Shown: positions 9,755-20,023, counted from the first letter of the stretch. The stretch: 64,000 bases of DNA from Acinetobacter sp. Marseille-Q1618 (GCF_902809855.1 NZ_CADDWJ010000001.1:806001-870000); one strand, 5' to 3'. Translations and numbers: made by a program. Notes: generated by a model from the sequence alone, not told the origin.

Positions 9755-11004
9755 TAGAAAAACTCCTTCGCTTGTTGCAGTGATTTTTCAACAAGTTGTC
9801 TAACTTCATTAATTTCGCCTGTTCCTAATTTAAAGGCATCATTAATGACTTTTTCATAACTGCGTAAAACCCAACGTGCAATATCATCACTCAATTCATT
9901 ACGCCATTCGCTATCGTCTTCTCGCTGCGTAGCATAAATTTGATCCAGCCAAACACGCTGTAACTTCGGCAAACTCGCGTAATAATCTTGCTGTGACCAA
10001 CCTTCAGGATAATATTCCCTAATCTTGAAGCCTTGTAATAGCACTTGATCAATCACAAATTGAATAATGTTACGAATCGCAGTCCGAATATCATCATTGT
10101 TTAAATTCAGCTGTATAAATTTATGCAATTGAATAAATCTGTCCTGAAAGTTTTTGCGATATAAGCACTGTGCAAAAAAATCAGTTTTAGGCAAACGAAC
10201 TGCACGTTTTTCTAAAACAGGTGGACAGCTTGAAAGTAAATAGGCACGACCTGCATTTTGACTGTTTAACACGCTAACGTTTTGCGGTTGTGTACCACCA
10301 TAAGCAGTAACCGTAAAATCGAAAATGTCGGCATAGCCTTCCGCATCATGTTCATTCTTTTTACGTTTCTCTTTTGCTTCTTTTGTGGCATCTGAAAAAC
10401 GCAACTGATCAATACTTTGCTTTAATCTTGTAATCAAACCCGATGGTGTCAAAATGGATAACAAATGGTATTCATTATTTTCTAAGGGAAAATAAACCTG
10501 TTTTACCAAATGATCAGTCTTGCTTGAAGCATCATCATTTTTTATGACCAAAAAAGCATGTTTTAAACTTGCAAAGTCCAAAGAAGATTTTTCAATCAAG
10601 CTTATTAGATCCTGATCATCCTTTTCAAAGCCTGTCAAAACAGTAGAGTCTTCCGTTAAACTGAGCGATAAAAACTTATATACATCCATCGCAGCCGCAT
10701 TTCCAAATACATCTAATGGATAATGCACATTACCACTACGCAAATAACCATCTTGAGCAGACTTAACCTGTGCAATAACACTGGAGGTTTTCGCACTTGG
10801 ATGACTGAATTTACTCGGATGGCTCACCATGGATAACTGAGATACCCGCTTTGCAGCATCAGGAAGCCATTCTTGTAAACTAAATTTATCATCAGCCTGT
10901 TGCTGTAATTCTGCAACTTGCGTGGCATTTTCAGCCTTTTTTATACGATCTTTTAACCAAAGCTCTTTTCTTTCATTTAAGAATATCTGAATACTTTCTG
11001 TCAT
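9754..11004 (-). CDS. csy1: Csy1 (Cas8f), type I-F large subunit
   Basis: A 416-residue protein, close to the family's usual 430. Cas8f recognises the GG PAM and anchors the crRNA 5' end with Cas5f. Typical segments are the YLRSGNV motif, the YGGTQPQNVSVLNSQNAG block and the C-terminal helical bundle. It follows cas3 by 12 bases. No defect is seen. Confidence 0.93.
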   Translation of the reverse strand: MTESIQIFLNERKELWLKDRIKKAENATQVAELQQQADDKFSLQEWLPDAAKRVSQLSMVSHPSKFSHPSAKTSSVIAQVKSAQDGYLRSGNVHYPLDVFGNAAAMDVYKFLSLSLTEDSTVLTGFEKDDQDLISLIEKSSLDFASLKHAFLVIKNDDASSKTDHLVKQVYFPLENNEYHLLSILTPSGLITRLKQSIDQLRFSDATKEAKEKRKKNEHDAEGYADIFDFTVTAYGGTQPQNVSVLNSQNAGRAYLLSSCPPVLEKRAVRLPKTDFFAQCLYRKNFQDRFIQLHKFIQLNLNNDDIRTAIRNIIQFVIDQVLLQGFKIREYYPEGWSQQDYYASLPKLQRVWLDQIYATQREDDSEWRNELSDDIARWVLRSYEKVINDAFKLGTGEINEVRQLVEKSLQQAKEFF

Positions 11005-11016
11005 TTCCCCCTCCCT

Positions 11017-14000
11017 TTATTTTGAATATTGAACCACTAAACCAAATTGGTCTGAATACACTAGCGTTTTATCTTCATCATATTGTGGCAACATGATTTC
11101 CCCATAACGTCTTGATAATTTTTCTACTTCATCATCAATATGCTGATTTTCTGAGATTTTTTCAATAGTCATACGACATAAAGTGTCGTAATAATTTCGA
11201 TTCAGCCACAATCGTTGCTGTTCCAACTCATTTAATTCATGAGGCTTAATTTTATAAAAACCATTGCGATCAATATAACGACCTAAATCATCTTTCTCAG
11301 AAAACACAAGCTTACGATCTTTGTATACCGCAAAAAGCTGAATATTTGGTGAACTTTGTCGAAATGGGGTAAAACATTGCGGTAAAGCAGTTAAAAACCA
11401 ATACTGTGTCAGCCATGCATTGAGTGGTTTTGCCCCTACTTGTTTATAATTGGTAAGGCTATGCGCTAAAACAGCATGTTCTAAATCTGCTAATTTTTCA
11501 GTAGTTTTTAACGGATTATTTTCTTGAATACGTGGAATTGCATTAATTTCTGCATTTTCATTTAAATCAATTAACTTAGATAGATTTTTGGTTGTTAATC
11601 TGAATTTTGCATTATTGATTTCAAAACCAGGTTTCTCAAATGCTACTTTTGCCCCCCGAAGCCCTTTGAGATTGTATTGCAACAAACCAATGTTCGGTTT
11701 TTGAATATCATGTTCTAATCGACGATGACGCAAAACTCGCCCTGCCAACTGAATAATCGAACGATATGAAGACGGCTCAATAATTGCCCAATCAAAATCA
11801 TGATCACGCCCGACCTCTTCCACAGGTGTTGCCACTAAAATAAAAATCACATGCTCAGCCTCTACACTGTCCAAATGTTGACGAATCACTTCATTTGAAA
11901 ATGCCACAGGCTGCTCACCTTGTTTTTCTTTACGTTTTAAAATTAAGTCTAAATGTCGCTCCTGTTCACTACGCAATAACAACACCTGACGACTGTGATA
12001 TGCCATTGAACGTGGTGCAATATTTTCAGACCATTCAGCATTTAACAGAAATTGTGTCAGTGCCACACATGGCGGAATATTGGCAACGCGTACCACGCCA
12101 AAAGAAACTTTTTTGCCTGTTTGGGCATCTATCGTGTGATGATCTTGATGTAATTTTTCAACACTCTGTCGTATACGATCAAAATATTGCTGTTGAACAC
12201 TTTCATCGAGTTGATTTTGTTCTTTCTGGGTAACTAAATCATCACATTCAATCACATAAGCTTTGTGTTTAATGATTTGTTCAGCCAAAAACTTCGCCCG
12301 AACAGTGACAAAGGTATCATGACCCCGTTTGTAATCTTGAATAATTTTATTAAATTCGGCTAAATCTATAGTTAGAGTCTGTGCCTTAAACTCATCGACC
12401 CACATGCCTACCACTTGCGTCTGTTTTAACTTTTTAAAGGCGCAATACAGTTTCCATCCTTGCTGATAGACATTAAAAAATCCTTCAGCCAATGCAGGTG
12501 GAATGGTCGCCGATGAAATCATCACTTTGCGACCTAACATCGCTGTTAAATGAATGAGTCGAGCAATAGCAATTAAATCCTGCCCATTAAAATCATCCAC
12601 TTCATCAATCACCAAATCTGAAGATGAAAGCCGCAAACTTGGTAAAATATATTTCCCACCACGTTTGGTTTCCGTTGCCGACATGATGTGGTCAATGGTG
12701 CAAACCAAAACAGGTTTATATAAAAAGGCTTTATTACGTTCAGCCTGCGCCTGTGGAAACAGCACATTCATAAAATCAGCTTGAGGCATATCTCCATAAT
12801 CAAGCTCATTATCCAAAAGCTGTTCTAAAGACTCCGAACCAATTTCATCATAATTCTCAAGGACTTCATCATTTTGATCTTTTTGATTATTATGCAATTC
12901 CTGTACAGCTTTAGAACCAATTAAAACCGCTAACTCATCATTGTTTAAACCAATATCTTTACGGTATGAATCCCCTGTTTGCAAAGTTAAGGTTCTCAAA
13001 CCCAGTGCCAGCACATAACGTAAAGACTGCCCATCATTAGACAAGGCTTGCATAATTTTGGCATTAGCAATGGTTTTACCCTTACCTGTACTTGCCATAT
13101 TGACAATAAACCAACCTTGCTCAAGCACATCTTCATGTTTTTGTTTAAATAGTTTTATTTCTTTTACTGCGTTGTCCTGCCATTCAAAACCTTGTGGACT
13201 TTTCTTTTTAAGCTTTTGAATATCGTAGGCTGGTTCCATGTCATCTGCTAATCGACTTAATGACTGTGCCACACGCATAGCATTGTCACTGACACGAACC
13301 AAATGTTCATCTAAAAATTGTTTTGGTTGTTTACTGATGTGATCTGTATTCGCAATTAAACTTAAATTGGTTTTCCATGTTTTATCTGCTTCACAAGAGG
13401 AATAATAATGATCACCCATCATTAAACATAATCGTGCATGATGTAACACTACTCGCCAACTACCATCTGCTAAAACTTGTGCAATATTGTCTTTTTCCTG
13501 CAATAATCGTGCAGACCATTTTTTAATTTGTTTTGTCCATTCAACCGATTGGCTCAATAAACCTTGTTCAAACTGAAAACATTGTAAAAGCCGTTGTTGA
13601 TATTCTTTTTCATCAAATTTATTTTGATAACCCCAATCTGCTTCAATAAATTCAAATAAATCAGCAATATTTTCCGCAGGTTCAGGGATAAAGGATGTTA
13701 GTTGTGCTTCATCTTTTAAATTGGGTAAACGATGATGTGAAACAATTAACCATGCGATAAGCTGTGCTAAAGGTGGTAAATGATCTAGAGCTTTAGTTTT
13801 ATCCAAATTTTGAGCGACTGTATTTTTAAGTTTTTCTTCATCCCAAGCTTTATTGATTAATAAATTTAACCATGACTCATCAACTTTAGGATTTTCTGAA
13901 GAATGTACTAAGGCATTCAGTAATAAACACGATATCCATTCATGTCGTAGTGGATCACCTTTAAAATTGCTATTTTTAACAATAAGTTTTTGCTGAAATA

Positions 14001-14391
14001 AAACAGTCGCTTTCCCCCAATCATGCAATAGTGCTGAAATTGCGACAAGTGCTTTGATTAAAGGCAAATAATGCCAATCATTTTCCCATTTATTCTGATC
14101 AAGTTTTTTCTGAGTTCGATTCACAGGAACAATCCCCTCTGAATTAAACTTATTTCTATTCCCGACCACCCACAGCAGTTCACTTCTACGTCTGCCCCGA
14201 ATCCAATGACAACTCACAGCTGTACTTTTCGTCACAGTTTTACGCAGCAGCTTTTTCACCGCAATCAAACCATCTTCCGTAATCACGGTCTGCCAAGTGT
14301 TATCCCCGATACGATCGGCAAAGGCATCAAGTACACGACGAGTGCGTGGAATGGCTTTCTTTTCACATTGAGAAATAAAGGTCACAATCAT
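11017..14391 (-). CDS. cas3: Cas2-Cas3 fusion (Cas2/3), type I-F nuclease-helicase and adaptation factor
   Basis: A 1124-residue fusion specific to type I-F. An N-terminal Cas2-like domain (about 1-95) partners with Cas1. The HD nuclease follows, with H123-D124 in LLHDWGK. The superfamily 2 helicase has Walker A STGKGKT around K439 and Walker B DEVD at 596-599, followed by an SAT motif. The start ATG overlaps the cas1 stop (ATGA). The enzyme unwinds and degrades target DNA after recruitment by the Csy complex. All catalytic motifs I can check are intact, so the operon looks functional. Confidence 0.95.
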   Translation of the reverse strand: MIVTFISQCEKKAIPRTRRVLDAFADRIGDNTWQTVITEDGLIAVKKLLRKTVTKSTAVSCHWIRGRRRSELLWVVGNRNKFNSEGIVPVNRTQKKLDQNKWENDWHYLPLIKALVAISALLHDWGKATVLFQQKLIVKNSNFKGDPLRHEWISCLLLNALVHSSENPKVDESWLNLLINKAWDEEKLKNTVAQNLDKTKALDHLPPLAQLIAWLIVSHHRLPNLKDEAQLTSFIPEPAENIADLFEFIEADWGYQNKFDEKEYQQRLLQCFQFEQGLLSQSVEWTKQIKKWSARLLQEKDNIAQVLADGSWRVVLHHARLCLMMGDHYYSSCEADKTWKTNLSLIANTDHISKQPKQFLDEHLVRVSDNAMRVAQSLSRLADDMEPAYDIQKLKKKSPQGFEWQDNAVKEIKLFKQKHEDVLEQGWFIVNMASTGKGKTIANAKIMQALSNDGQSLRYVLALGLRTLTLQTGDSYRKDIGLNNDELAVLIGSKAVQELHNNQKDQNDEVLENYDEIGSESLEQLLDNELDYGDMPQADFMNVLFPQAQAERNKAFLYKPVLVCTIDHIMSATETKRGGKYILPSLRLSSSDLVIDEVDDFNGQDLIAIARLIHLTAMLGRKVMISSATIPPALAEGFFNVYQQGWKLYCAFKKLKQTQVVGMWVDEFKAQTLTIDLAEFNKIIQDYKRGHDTFVTVRAKFLAEQIIKHKAYVIECDDLVTQKEQNQLDESVQQQYFDRIRQSVEKLHQDHHTIDAQTGKKVSFGVVRVANIPPCVALTQFLLNAEWSENIAPRSMAYHSRQVLLLRSEQERHLDLILKRKEKQGEQPVAFSNEVIRQHLDSVEAEHVIFILVATPVEEVGRDHDFDWAIIEPSSYRSIIQLAGRVLRHRRLEHDIQKPNIGLLQYNLKGLRGAKVAFEKPGFEINNAKFRLTTKNLSKLIDLNENAEINAIPRIQENNPLKTTEKLADLEHAVLAHSLTNYKQVGAKPLNAWLTQYWFLTALPQCFTPFRQSSPNIQLFAVYKDRKLVFSEKDDLGRYIDRNGFYKIKPHELNELEQQRLWLNRNYYDTLCRMTIEKISENQHIDDEVEKLSRRYGEIMLPQYDEDKTLVYSDQFGLVVQYSK

Positions 14392-15356
14392 AATACTTCT
14401 CCATCTGTATCATGATTTTTACAAGCTTGTACTTTGACTTGATCAAACATAAAATCCAAACACTTGTGTTCCGTAAACTTCTGCAAAACTTGCTGACGAA
14501 ACTCTTGCTCTGTCATCTTGTCTTTGGCACAGATAAAAGCATACGGCAAAATGACTGCATCTTTAATTAAATCAGCCACATCAAACACCAAAGCACCACG
14601 CCGAGTTTTACCATGCATTACCGCAAAACCATGTGGAATTCCTAACACCCAAAGCGTTGTTGCACCTAGCCCATAAGCAAGATAATTTCCGTGATTCAAG
14701 AAATCATTAGCTAAATCCCCCTGCTCAGGATTACGGTTAAAATCTTTTGAACCTGTTCGAGTTGCTGCGATTTTATAAAGTTGTTTGGTCATGGCAGCTT
14801 CAGCAAGAAGTAAATCACCGACTTTATTTAAATTTGGAATTTTTCTTTCAAAGCCATTTAAGGCATTTTGAATATCAAGATCATCCAAATAAAAACCTTC
14901 AGCTTTTAAATCACGGTCTTTGTCCCAAATTTTTTTAATAAATTCGATGCGTGCAAGCTGAAACTGTTTGGCAACTTCCAAACGCTTCTGATCATCAAAC
15001 CAAAATTGCATCCAACCTTGTACATATTCGGTTGGACGATATTCACTTTGCGGTGTCATCCACTCAATTTCACAGCCCATAAACAATGGTGTTCCACCAC
15101 CGCCACAAAAGCCAACCAAGACACCTGCGCTGGCCAGCATACGCATTGCTGCTTGGGTGATCGATGTGCCTGTACCAAGCATAATCACGGTCGTATTCGC
15201 AATCGGAATATTCCAATACTGATTTTCATTTTTGGCTTCGGTCAGATATAAAACTCGACCATCTTTTTGCATCACACGGCAATGCTCAAGATAATAAAGA
15301 TTCGCTCGCTTAGAGTGTAAGATAGCTTTTAAGTCTGACGGGTTCAGTTGTTCCAT
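14388..15356 (-). CDS. cas1: Cas1, type I-F spacer integrase
   Basis: This gene encodes 322 residues when started at the ATG at 15356. That choice matches the Pseudomonas homologue, which begins a few residues before PSELKTILHSKRANLYYL; in-frame TTG and ATG codons lie just upstream. The LGTGTSITQAAMR, GFCGGGGTP and NPEQGDLANDFLNHGNYLAYG blocks are characteristic of Cas1f. With Cas2/3 it inserts new spacers. It heads the six-gene operon; no leader or repeat is visible near it either. Confidence 0.95.
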   Translation of the reverse strand: MEQLNPSDLKAILHSKRANLYYLEHCRVMQKDGRVLYLTEAKNENQYWNIPIANTTVIMLGTGTSITQAAMRMLASAGVLVGFCGGGGTPLFMGCEIEWMTPQSEYRPTEYVQGWMQFWFDDQKRLEVAKQFQLARIEFIKKIWDKDRDLKAEGFYLDDLDIQNALNGFERKIPNLNKVGDLLLAEAAMTKQLYKIAATRTGSKDFNRNPEQGDLANDFLNHGNYLAYGLGATTLWVLGIPHGFAVMHGKTRRGALVFDVADLIKDAVILPYAFICAKDKMTEQEFRQQVLQKFTEHKCLDFMFDQVKVQACKNHDTDGEVL

Positions 15357-15430
15357 AAACATTATTATTTTCAAGTTATTTCGTTTTAAAATAGCAGAAT
15401 TAAAATGAAATCCTAGTTTTATTTTTAAGC

Positions 15431-15460
15431 AAACGACATTTTGTGTCGTTTATTTTTTAT
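15431..15460 (+). terminator. Small hairpin upstream of the cas operon
   Basis: Arms AAACGACA (15431-15438) and TGTCGTTT (15444-15451), then a T-rich run. It lies about 75 bases upstream of cas1 inside the presumed promoter region, so it may be a plus-strand terminator, an operator-like dyad or debris. Confidence 0.4.
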
Positions 15461-15507
15461 TATAAAATAATCTCTTATCTGTTTTTATAAAAGTCTACTC
15501 AATAAAA

Positions 15508-15533
15508 AAAACGAGCCATTTTTAGCTCGTTTT
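15508..15533 (-). terminator. Intrinsic terminator after the nitroreductase gene
   Basis: Arms AAAACGAGC and GCTCGTTTT with an 8-base loop. On the minus strand the stem is followed by eight T residues. It separates the nitroreductase transcript from the cas operon. Confidence 0.85.
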
Positions 15534-15550
15534 CCACCACAAATATAAAT

Positions 15551-16153
15551 TTATTTATGGACTTTAAAACGTAATGCATCATCCATATACGTTTTCTCAC
15601 CCGCAGGTGCTTCTATAGAACCAAACACCAATTGCGCTCGTAATTTCCATGTTGACGGAATATCCCATTCTGCATGGACTTGCTCATCCACAATCGGATT
15701 ATAATGCTGTAAAGATGCACCTAATCCATCAGCCGTCAAAGCTGACCATGTTGCAAACTGTGCAATGGCTGTAGAGTGTTCAGCCCAAATTGGAAAGTTG
15801 TCCGCATAAGATGGAAATTGTGCTTGTAATGCTTTAACAACGTCTAAATCTTCCAAAAATAAAACCGTTCCAAAACCGGCTTTAAAACTATCAATACGTG
15901 CATTGGTTCTTGCAGCGCCTGCTTCATCTTTGGCATAGGCTTGTAATTTTTCTTTTACCATTTCCCAAAACTTTTCATGATGTGCATTGAATAAAATCAC
16001 AGCACGTGAAGATTGTGAATTAAAAGAAGATGGACTTTGCTTGATTGCAGTTTGGATCAAATCAGTAAGTTGCTCTGGTGTTTGTTTTACATCACGACCA
16101 ATCGCATAAATGGTGCGTCTATTTTGAATTAAATCTAAAAACTGATTCGACAT
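15551..16153 (-). CDS. Nitroreductase-family oxidoreductase (Frm2/Hbn1-like)
   Basis: The 200-residue product starts at the ATG at 16153, which has a good AAAGGAA ribosome site. The N-terminal RRTIYAIG and PSSFNSQSSR motifs and the later GLGASLQHYNP segment match the FMN-dependent nitroreductase subgroup that includes yeast Frm2/Hbn1 and bacterial YdgI. The physiological electron acceptor is unknown. It is monocistronic, with its own terminator. Confidence 0.85.
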   Translation of the reverse strand: MSNQFLDLIQNRRTIYAIGRDVKQTPEQLTDLIQTAIKQSPSSFNSQSSRAVILFNAHHEKFWEMVKEKLQAYAKDEAGAARTNARIDSFKAGFGTVLFLEDLDVVKALQAQFPSYADNFPIWAEHSTAIAQFATWSALTADGLGASLQHYNPIVDEQVHAEWDIPSTWKLRAQLVFGSIEAPAGEKTYMDDALRFKVHK

Positions 16154-16434
16154 TTTTAAAATTCCTTTGATATATCCTCGGGGAAATACGAGACCAATCA
16201 CTAAAATTATTTAGAAATAATCAACAATCTACAAAATGTAGTGTCTACCTATTGCTATACTTTTATTAGAACAAAAAATTAATGCCAATTCACCTTAAGT
16301 ATTGATAAGAATTGTAGATCGGGTATTGGATGATCAAAATTTAAGTAAAAAATAAAAAAACCAATGAATAAAAGATGACTCATTGGCTCTGTTTGAATTG
16401 AATATCTTGCAGCAAAATAATAAGGCGTTATTGA

Positions 16435-16926
16435 TTAAAATTTTGCGTTTAATACATTCTCTTTCATTTGATTTTTCCAAATTTGACGTAAAGTAGGTAA
16501 ATAGAATTTTTCACCTAACTCAACCAATTCAGCATCAATCAAAGCATGAATTTCATGTATAAATAAATAATCTAACTCTACTGTTGTCAATTGCTTTTGT
16601 GCTTTGGCAAACTCTTTCCGTTTGGCTTGTGCTTTTTTTACCAATTGATCAGCATAGTTTTTATCTTTAAATTTGCTAATCGCTTGTAAACGTAATTCAA
16701 TCACGCCCCAACCACTCAGTAAGAGTTTAAATATTTCAAAATCCTGACTGGTTGATTCCCATGTCATCTTTTCTAGATCTTCGTCTGATGGCAAAACAGG
16801 TAATAATAATTCCATGACACTTGGGAAAATTTTCTTAAAATTCAAAATAAATTTAACAGGATGTTCACCTGGATAATCCTTAAATTGCACATTTTTCTGA
16901 ACATCCGTCAAATATATATCTAGCAT
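16435..16926 (-). CDS. Conserved-looking hypothetical protein
   Basis: A 163-residue soluble protein, started at the ATG at 16926 rather than an upstream TTG. It is mostly helical, with a lysine-rich stretch (KKAQAKRKEFAKAQKQL) at about 96-112. I recognise no domain, signal peptide or membrane segment. It lies between the nitroreductase and fumC genes on the same strand but is separated from both by more than 100 bases. Confidence 0.65.
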   Translation of the reverse strand: MLDIYLTDVQKNVQFKDYPGEHPVKFILNFKKIFPSVMELLLPVLPSDEDLEKMTWESTSQDFEIFKLLLSGWGVIELRLQAISKFKDKNYADQLVKKAQAKRKEFAKAQKQLTTVELDYLFIHEIHALIDAELVELGEKFYLPTLRQIWKNQMKENVLNAKF

Positions 16927-17031
16927 AACCAACCATCAGCAATAAAATTCTAGTGCGTATTGTACGCACTTCATTTCTAGATAGAAACTATTGCTGATGA
17001 TTTCTGTACAGTTTGTGATTACTTATGGTGC

Positions 17032-18426
17032 TTACTTTGCATTTGGATGCACCATTTTTTCAGGTTGTACCACTTCATCAAACTGTTCAGCAGTGACTAG
17101 CCCAAGCTCAACCGCAACTTCTTTGAGGGTTTTACCTTGCTTATAAGCAGTTTTTGCCACTTTTGCTGCATTTTCATAGCCAATCACAGGGTTTAAAGCT
17201 GTTACCAACATCAGTGAGTTATGTAAGAAATAGTCGATTTTTTCACGATTTGGTTCAATCCCAACCGCACAATGCTCATCAAAACTATTACATGCATCAC
17301 CTAACAGTTGAATGGACTGAATTAAATTATATGCAATGACTGGCATATAGACATTTAACTCAAAGTTACCTGATGCGCCTGCAAAGTTGATCGTGGTGTC
17401 ATTGCCCATCACCTGTGCAACCACCATAGTCATTGCTTCACATTGAGTTGGGTTAACTTTACCCGGCATGATACTTGAACCAGGCTCATTTTCAGGGATG
17501 TGTATTTCTCCAAAACCACAACGTGGCCCACTGGCTAACCAGCGAATATCATTGGCAATTTTATTTAAACTTGCTGCCAATGTTTTAAGCGCGCCTGAGG
17601 CAAATACCGCAGCATCTCGTCCTGCCAAAGCTTCAAATTTATTTGGGTTAGTTACAAATGCTAAGCTTGTTAATTGTGCCAATTGCGCAGCGGCTTTTTC
17701 TGCATAATCTGGATGCGCATTTAAACCTGTACCAACGGCTGTACCACCAAGTGGCAACTCATATAACCACACCAAAGCTTGTTCTAGACGTTTAATGCCA
17801 TTGTCGAGTTGTTGTACATAGCCACTAAATTCTTGCCCTAAGGTCAATGGCGTTGCATCTTGTAAATGGGTACGTCCAATTTTTACAATATCTTGAAATT
17901 CTTGTGATTTTAAGTTCAGCGTGTTGCGCAAACGTTTAACTGCAGGAATCAATAACTCATTAATATGTAGTGCTGCTGCAATATGAATCGCAGTGGGAAA
18001 TGAATCATTGGTCGATTGTGCTCGATTGACATGATCATTTGGATGTACTGGTTTTTGTGAACCAAGTGGATTACCTAATTTTTGATTAGCGATATTGGCA
18101 ATCACCTCATTACAGTTCATGTTACTTTGCGTACCTGAACCTGTTTGCCACACAACTAATGGAAATTGACTGTCCCATTTTCCAGAAATTACTTCATCTG
18201 CTGCATCAACAATATATTTAGCAAGTTCATCTGGAATTTGTTTGAGTTCGGCATTGGTGATGGCTGCGGCTTTTTTAACTAAGCCCATTGCCCGAATCAT
18301 TGGGCGAGGCAAATGCTCATTGCCTATTTTAAAGTTTTGCACACTACGCTGTGTTTGCGCACCCCAAAGTGCTTCACTTGGAACTTCCACATCGCCCATA
18401 GTGTCATGTTCAATACGTGTCTGCAT
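17032..18426 (-). CDS. fumC: Fumarate hydratase class II
   Basis: This 464-residue enzyme interconverts fumarate and malate in the citric acid cycle and needs no iron-sulfur cluster. The superfamily signature [11 protein letters not shown] places the catalytic serine loop at 316-326, with S318 as in E. coli FumC. Other conserved segments are [10 protein letters not shown] and [16 protein letters not shown]. Class II fumarases are often induced when iron is scarce. A possible Fur box lies about 80-100 bases upstream of the start. Confidence 0.95.
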   Translation of the reverse strand: MQTRIEHDTMGDVEVPSEALWGAQTQRSVQNFKIGNEHLPRPMIRAMGLVKKAAAITNAELKQIPDELAKYIVDAADEVISGKWDSQFPLVVWQTGSGTQSNMNCNEVIANIANQKLGNPLGSQKPVHPNDHVNRAQSTNDSFPTAIHIAAALHINELLIPAVKRLRNTLNLKSQEFQDIVKIGRTHLQDATPLTLGQEFSGYVQQLDNGIKRLEQALVWLYELPLGGTAVGTGLNAHPDYAEKAAAQLAQLTSLAFVTNPNKFEALAGRDAAVFASGALKTLAASLNKIANDIRWLASGPRCGFGEIHIPENEPGSSIMPGKVNPTQCEAMTMVVAQVMGNDTTINFAGASGNFELNVYMPVIAYNLIQSIQLLGDACNSFDEHCAVGIEPNREKIDYFLHNSLMLVTALNPVIGYENAAKVAKTAYKQGKTLKEVAVELGLVTAEQFDEVVQPEKMVHPNAK

Positions 18427-18504
18427 AGTAACCTCTTTTAAATTTAGATGATGAGCATATGATCAATATATTAAAGATTCATGCTAATCAATAATATTAC
18501 AATT

Positions 18505-18523
18505 ATAAACAATAATCATTATC
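18505..18523. promoter_or_regulatory. Candidate Fur box upstream of fumC
   Basis: Read on the minus strand the 19-mer starts GATAATGATTATTG and matches the Fur consensus at 13 of 19 positions by my count. It consists of repeated NAT(A/T)AT-like hexamers. Fur control of fumC is established in Pseudomonas; here it is inference from position and sequence. Confidence 0.4.
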
Positions 18524-18536
18524 AAATAAATTCTAT

Positions 18537-19541
18537 CTATCCATTGTTTAATGTGTTTTGATAAAATTTCCATTCATCTTGAATCATTTTATTGATCGGA
18601 CGTTTAGCTGTCCATTTCAAGATATTTTCTGCTTTTTTGCTGCTTGATCCCATCTGTGCAAGCTCTTCGTATTTATATACGGCATCAACTGTTTTAATTT
18701 CTGCTGAAGTCACCTCAGCCACGGTATTAATCAATTGTTGAATCGAACTTTGCTCACCTGCGATATCAAAAGCTTCGCAGACATTAAATTGGCTTTGTAA
18801 CCAAAATAAACTCGCTTGAACCGCCTCACATACATCAAGCACATGCACAAAACTACGTTCTACTGTGCCATCTTTGGTATCCGCTTGATTTTGTAACTCA
18901 ATTACATCACGCTGCCCTGCTGCAACTTGTAATAGCATGGGAACGATATTTTTAGGCAATGGGTTAACAAACTCGCCTAAAATTCCATGTTCAAACGCCC
19001 CAACCGTATTGGCTAAACGTAAAATTGCAATTCGCCATTCATTGTCCGTTTTACAGGTATCTTGGATAATTTCTTCGATCATCTGTTGTGATTTAATATA
19101 GGGATTTGGGTAAGCATAATTAAAATCGAGTTGTTCATTTAATCCCAAGCTGGATTTTCCATACACGGCTAAACTCGATAAATGTACCAAAGTCCGCACG
19201 CCAGTACGTTGCATCGAACGCAATAAGCTCATGATACAACTGACATTATCATTATAGTATTCAAGCGGTTTAAGTTTAGACTCTTCGATAGATTTAAAGC
19301 CTGCGGTATGCACCACTGCATCAATAGAATATTGCTCAAAAACTTTATTTAAAGCAGGTGTATTTCTCACATCAATTTTTACAAATGGAATATACATTCC
19401 AGAAATATATTCAAGTCGTTCTAAAGTTTGTAAATTTCCGTTGGCTAAGTTATCCACAATGACGACTTCTTGCCCTTGAGCAAGCAAGCTAATCACCACA
19501 TGCGAGCCAATAAAGCCTAAACCACCAGTCACTAAAATCAT
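18537..19541 (-). CDS. galE: NAD-dependent epimerase of the GalE family, catalytic lysine replaced
   Basis: This 334-residue protein has the extended SDR fold of UDP-glucose 4-epimerase: GGLGFIGSHVV at 6-16 for NAD, VDNLANG, and HLSSLAVYG carrying the catalytic serine. Length is normal. The active-site YxxxK reads Y148-I-K-S-Q152, so the lysine that positions NAD and lowers the tyrosine pKa (K153 in E. coli) is glutamine. Activity may be lost, altered, or rescued by the lysine at 150. The gene stands alone, divergent from tusD, and is not in a surface-sugar cluster. Confidence 0.85.
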   Translation of the reverse strand: MILVTGGLGFIGSHVVISLLAQGQEVVIVDNLANGNLQTLERLEYISGMYIPFVKIDVRNTPALNKVFEQYSIDAVVHTAGFKSIEESKLKPLEYYNDNVSCIMSLLRSMQRTGVRTLVHLSSLAVYGKSSLGLNEQLDFNYAYPNPYIKSQQMIEEIIQDTCKTDNEWRIAILRLANTVGAFEHGILGEFVNPLPKNIVPMLLQVAAGQRDVIELQNQADTKDGTVERSFVHVLDVCEAVQASLFWLQSQFNVCEAFDIAGEQSSIQQLINTVAEVTSAEIKTVDAVYKYEELAQMGSSSKKAENILKWTAKRPINKMIQDEWKFYQNTLNNG

Positions 19542-19611
19542 TGTATACTACCTATTGTTATCAAGTGTAAATGACGCTGTCTTTATCATCTATTCTTCAA
19601 GTGAAGCTTCA

Positions 19612-19980
19612 ATGAGTACTTTATTACTAATTACCTCTGCACCAAGTTCGATCCATGCTTGGCATGCTTTAGGGCTTGCCCAAGCCTTACAAGCAAAAAA
19701 TCAAGATTTTCGTATCTTCTTCTATCAAGATGGTGTAATTATTGCCAATAATTTGCAATGGCTGCCCGATGATCAACGAAATTTGCTTAAAGAATGGCAA
19801 AAACTAACGGTGCGTTTACCTGTTTGTGTCAGTGCTGCCTTAGCGCGTGGCATCACTGATCAAGAAAATGCAAAACGCCATCAAATTCCAACACATAACC
19901 TTGCAGAGGGTTTTGAGTTGGTCGGTCTGGGAGAACTCGCAGATGCGGTTGAATCCTGTGACCGCCTACTTCAATTCTAG
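19612..19980 (+). CDS. tusD: TusD-like sulfur relay protein (DsrE family)
   Basis: The 122-residue product starts at the ATG at 19612. The family cysteine is in LPVCVSAALARG, equivalent to the sulfur-carrying cysteine of TusD/DsrE. TusBCD receives persulfide sulfur from TusA and passes it to TusE for 2-thiolation of tRNA wobble uridine. It is the first of four consecutive genes in the order D-C-B-E, the order used in enterobacteria. TusA is not in this window. Confidence 0.85.
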   Translation: MSTLLLITSAPSSIHAWHALGLAQALQAKNQDFRIFFYQDGVIIANNLQWLPDDQRNLLKEWQKLTVRLPVCVSAALARGITDQENAKRHQIPTHNLAEGFELVGLGELADAVESCDRLLQF

Positions 19981-20023
19981 GATGTTATATTCAATTAAGT
20001 GTTGCAATTCAAAGGTAAATTGT

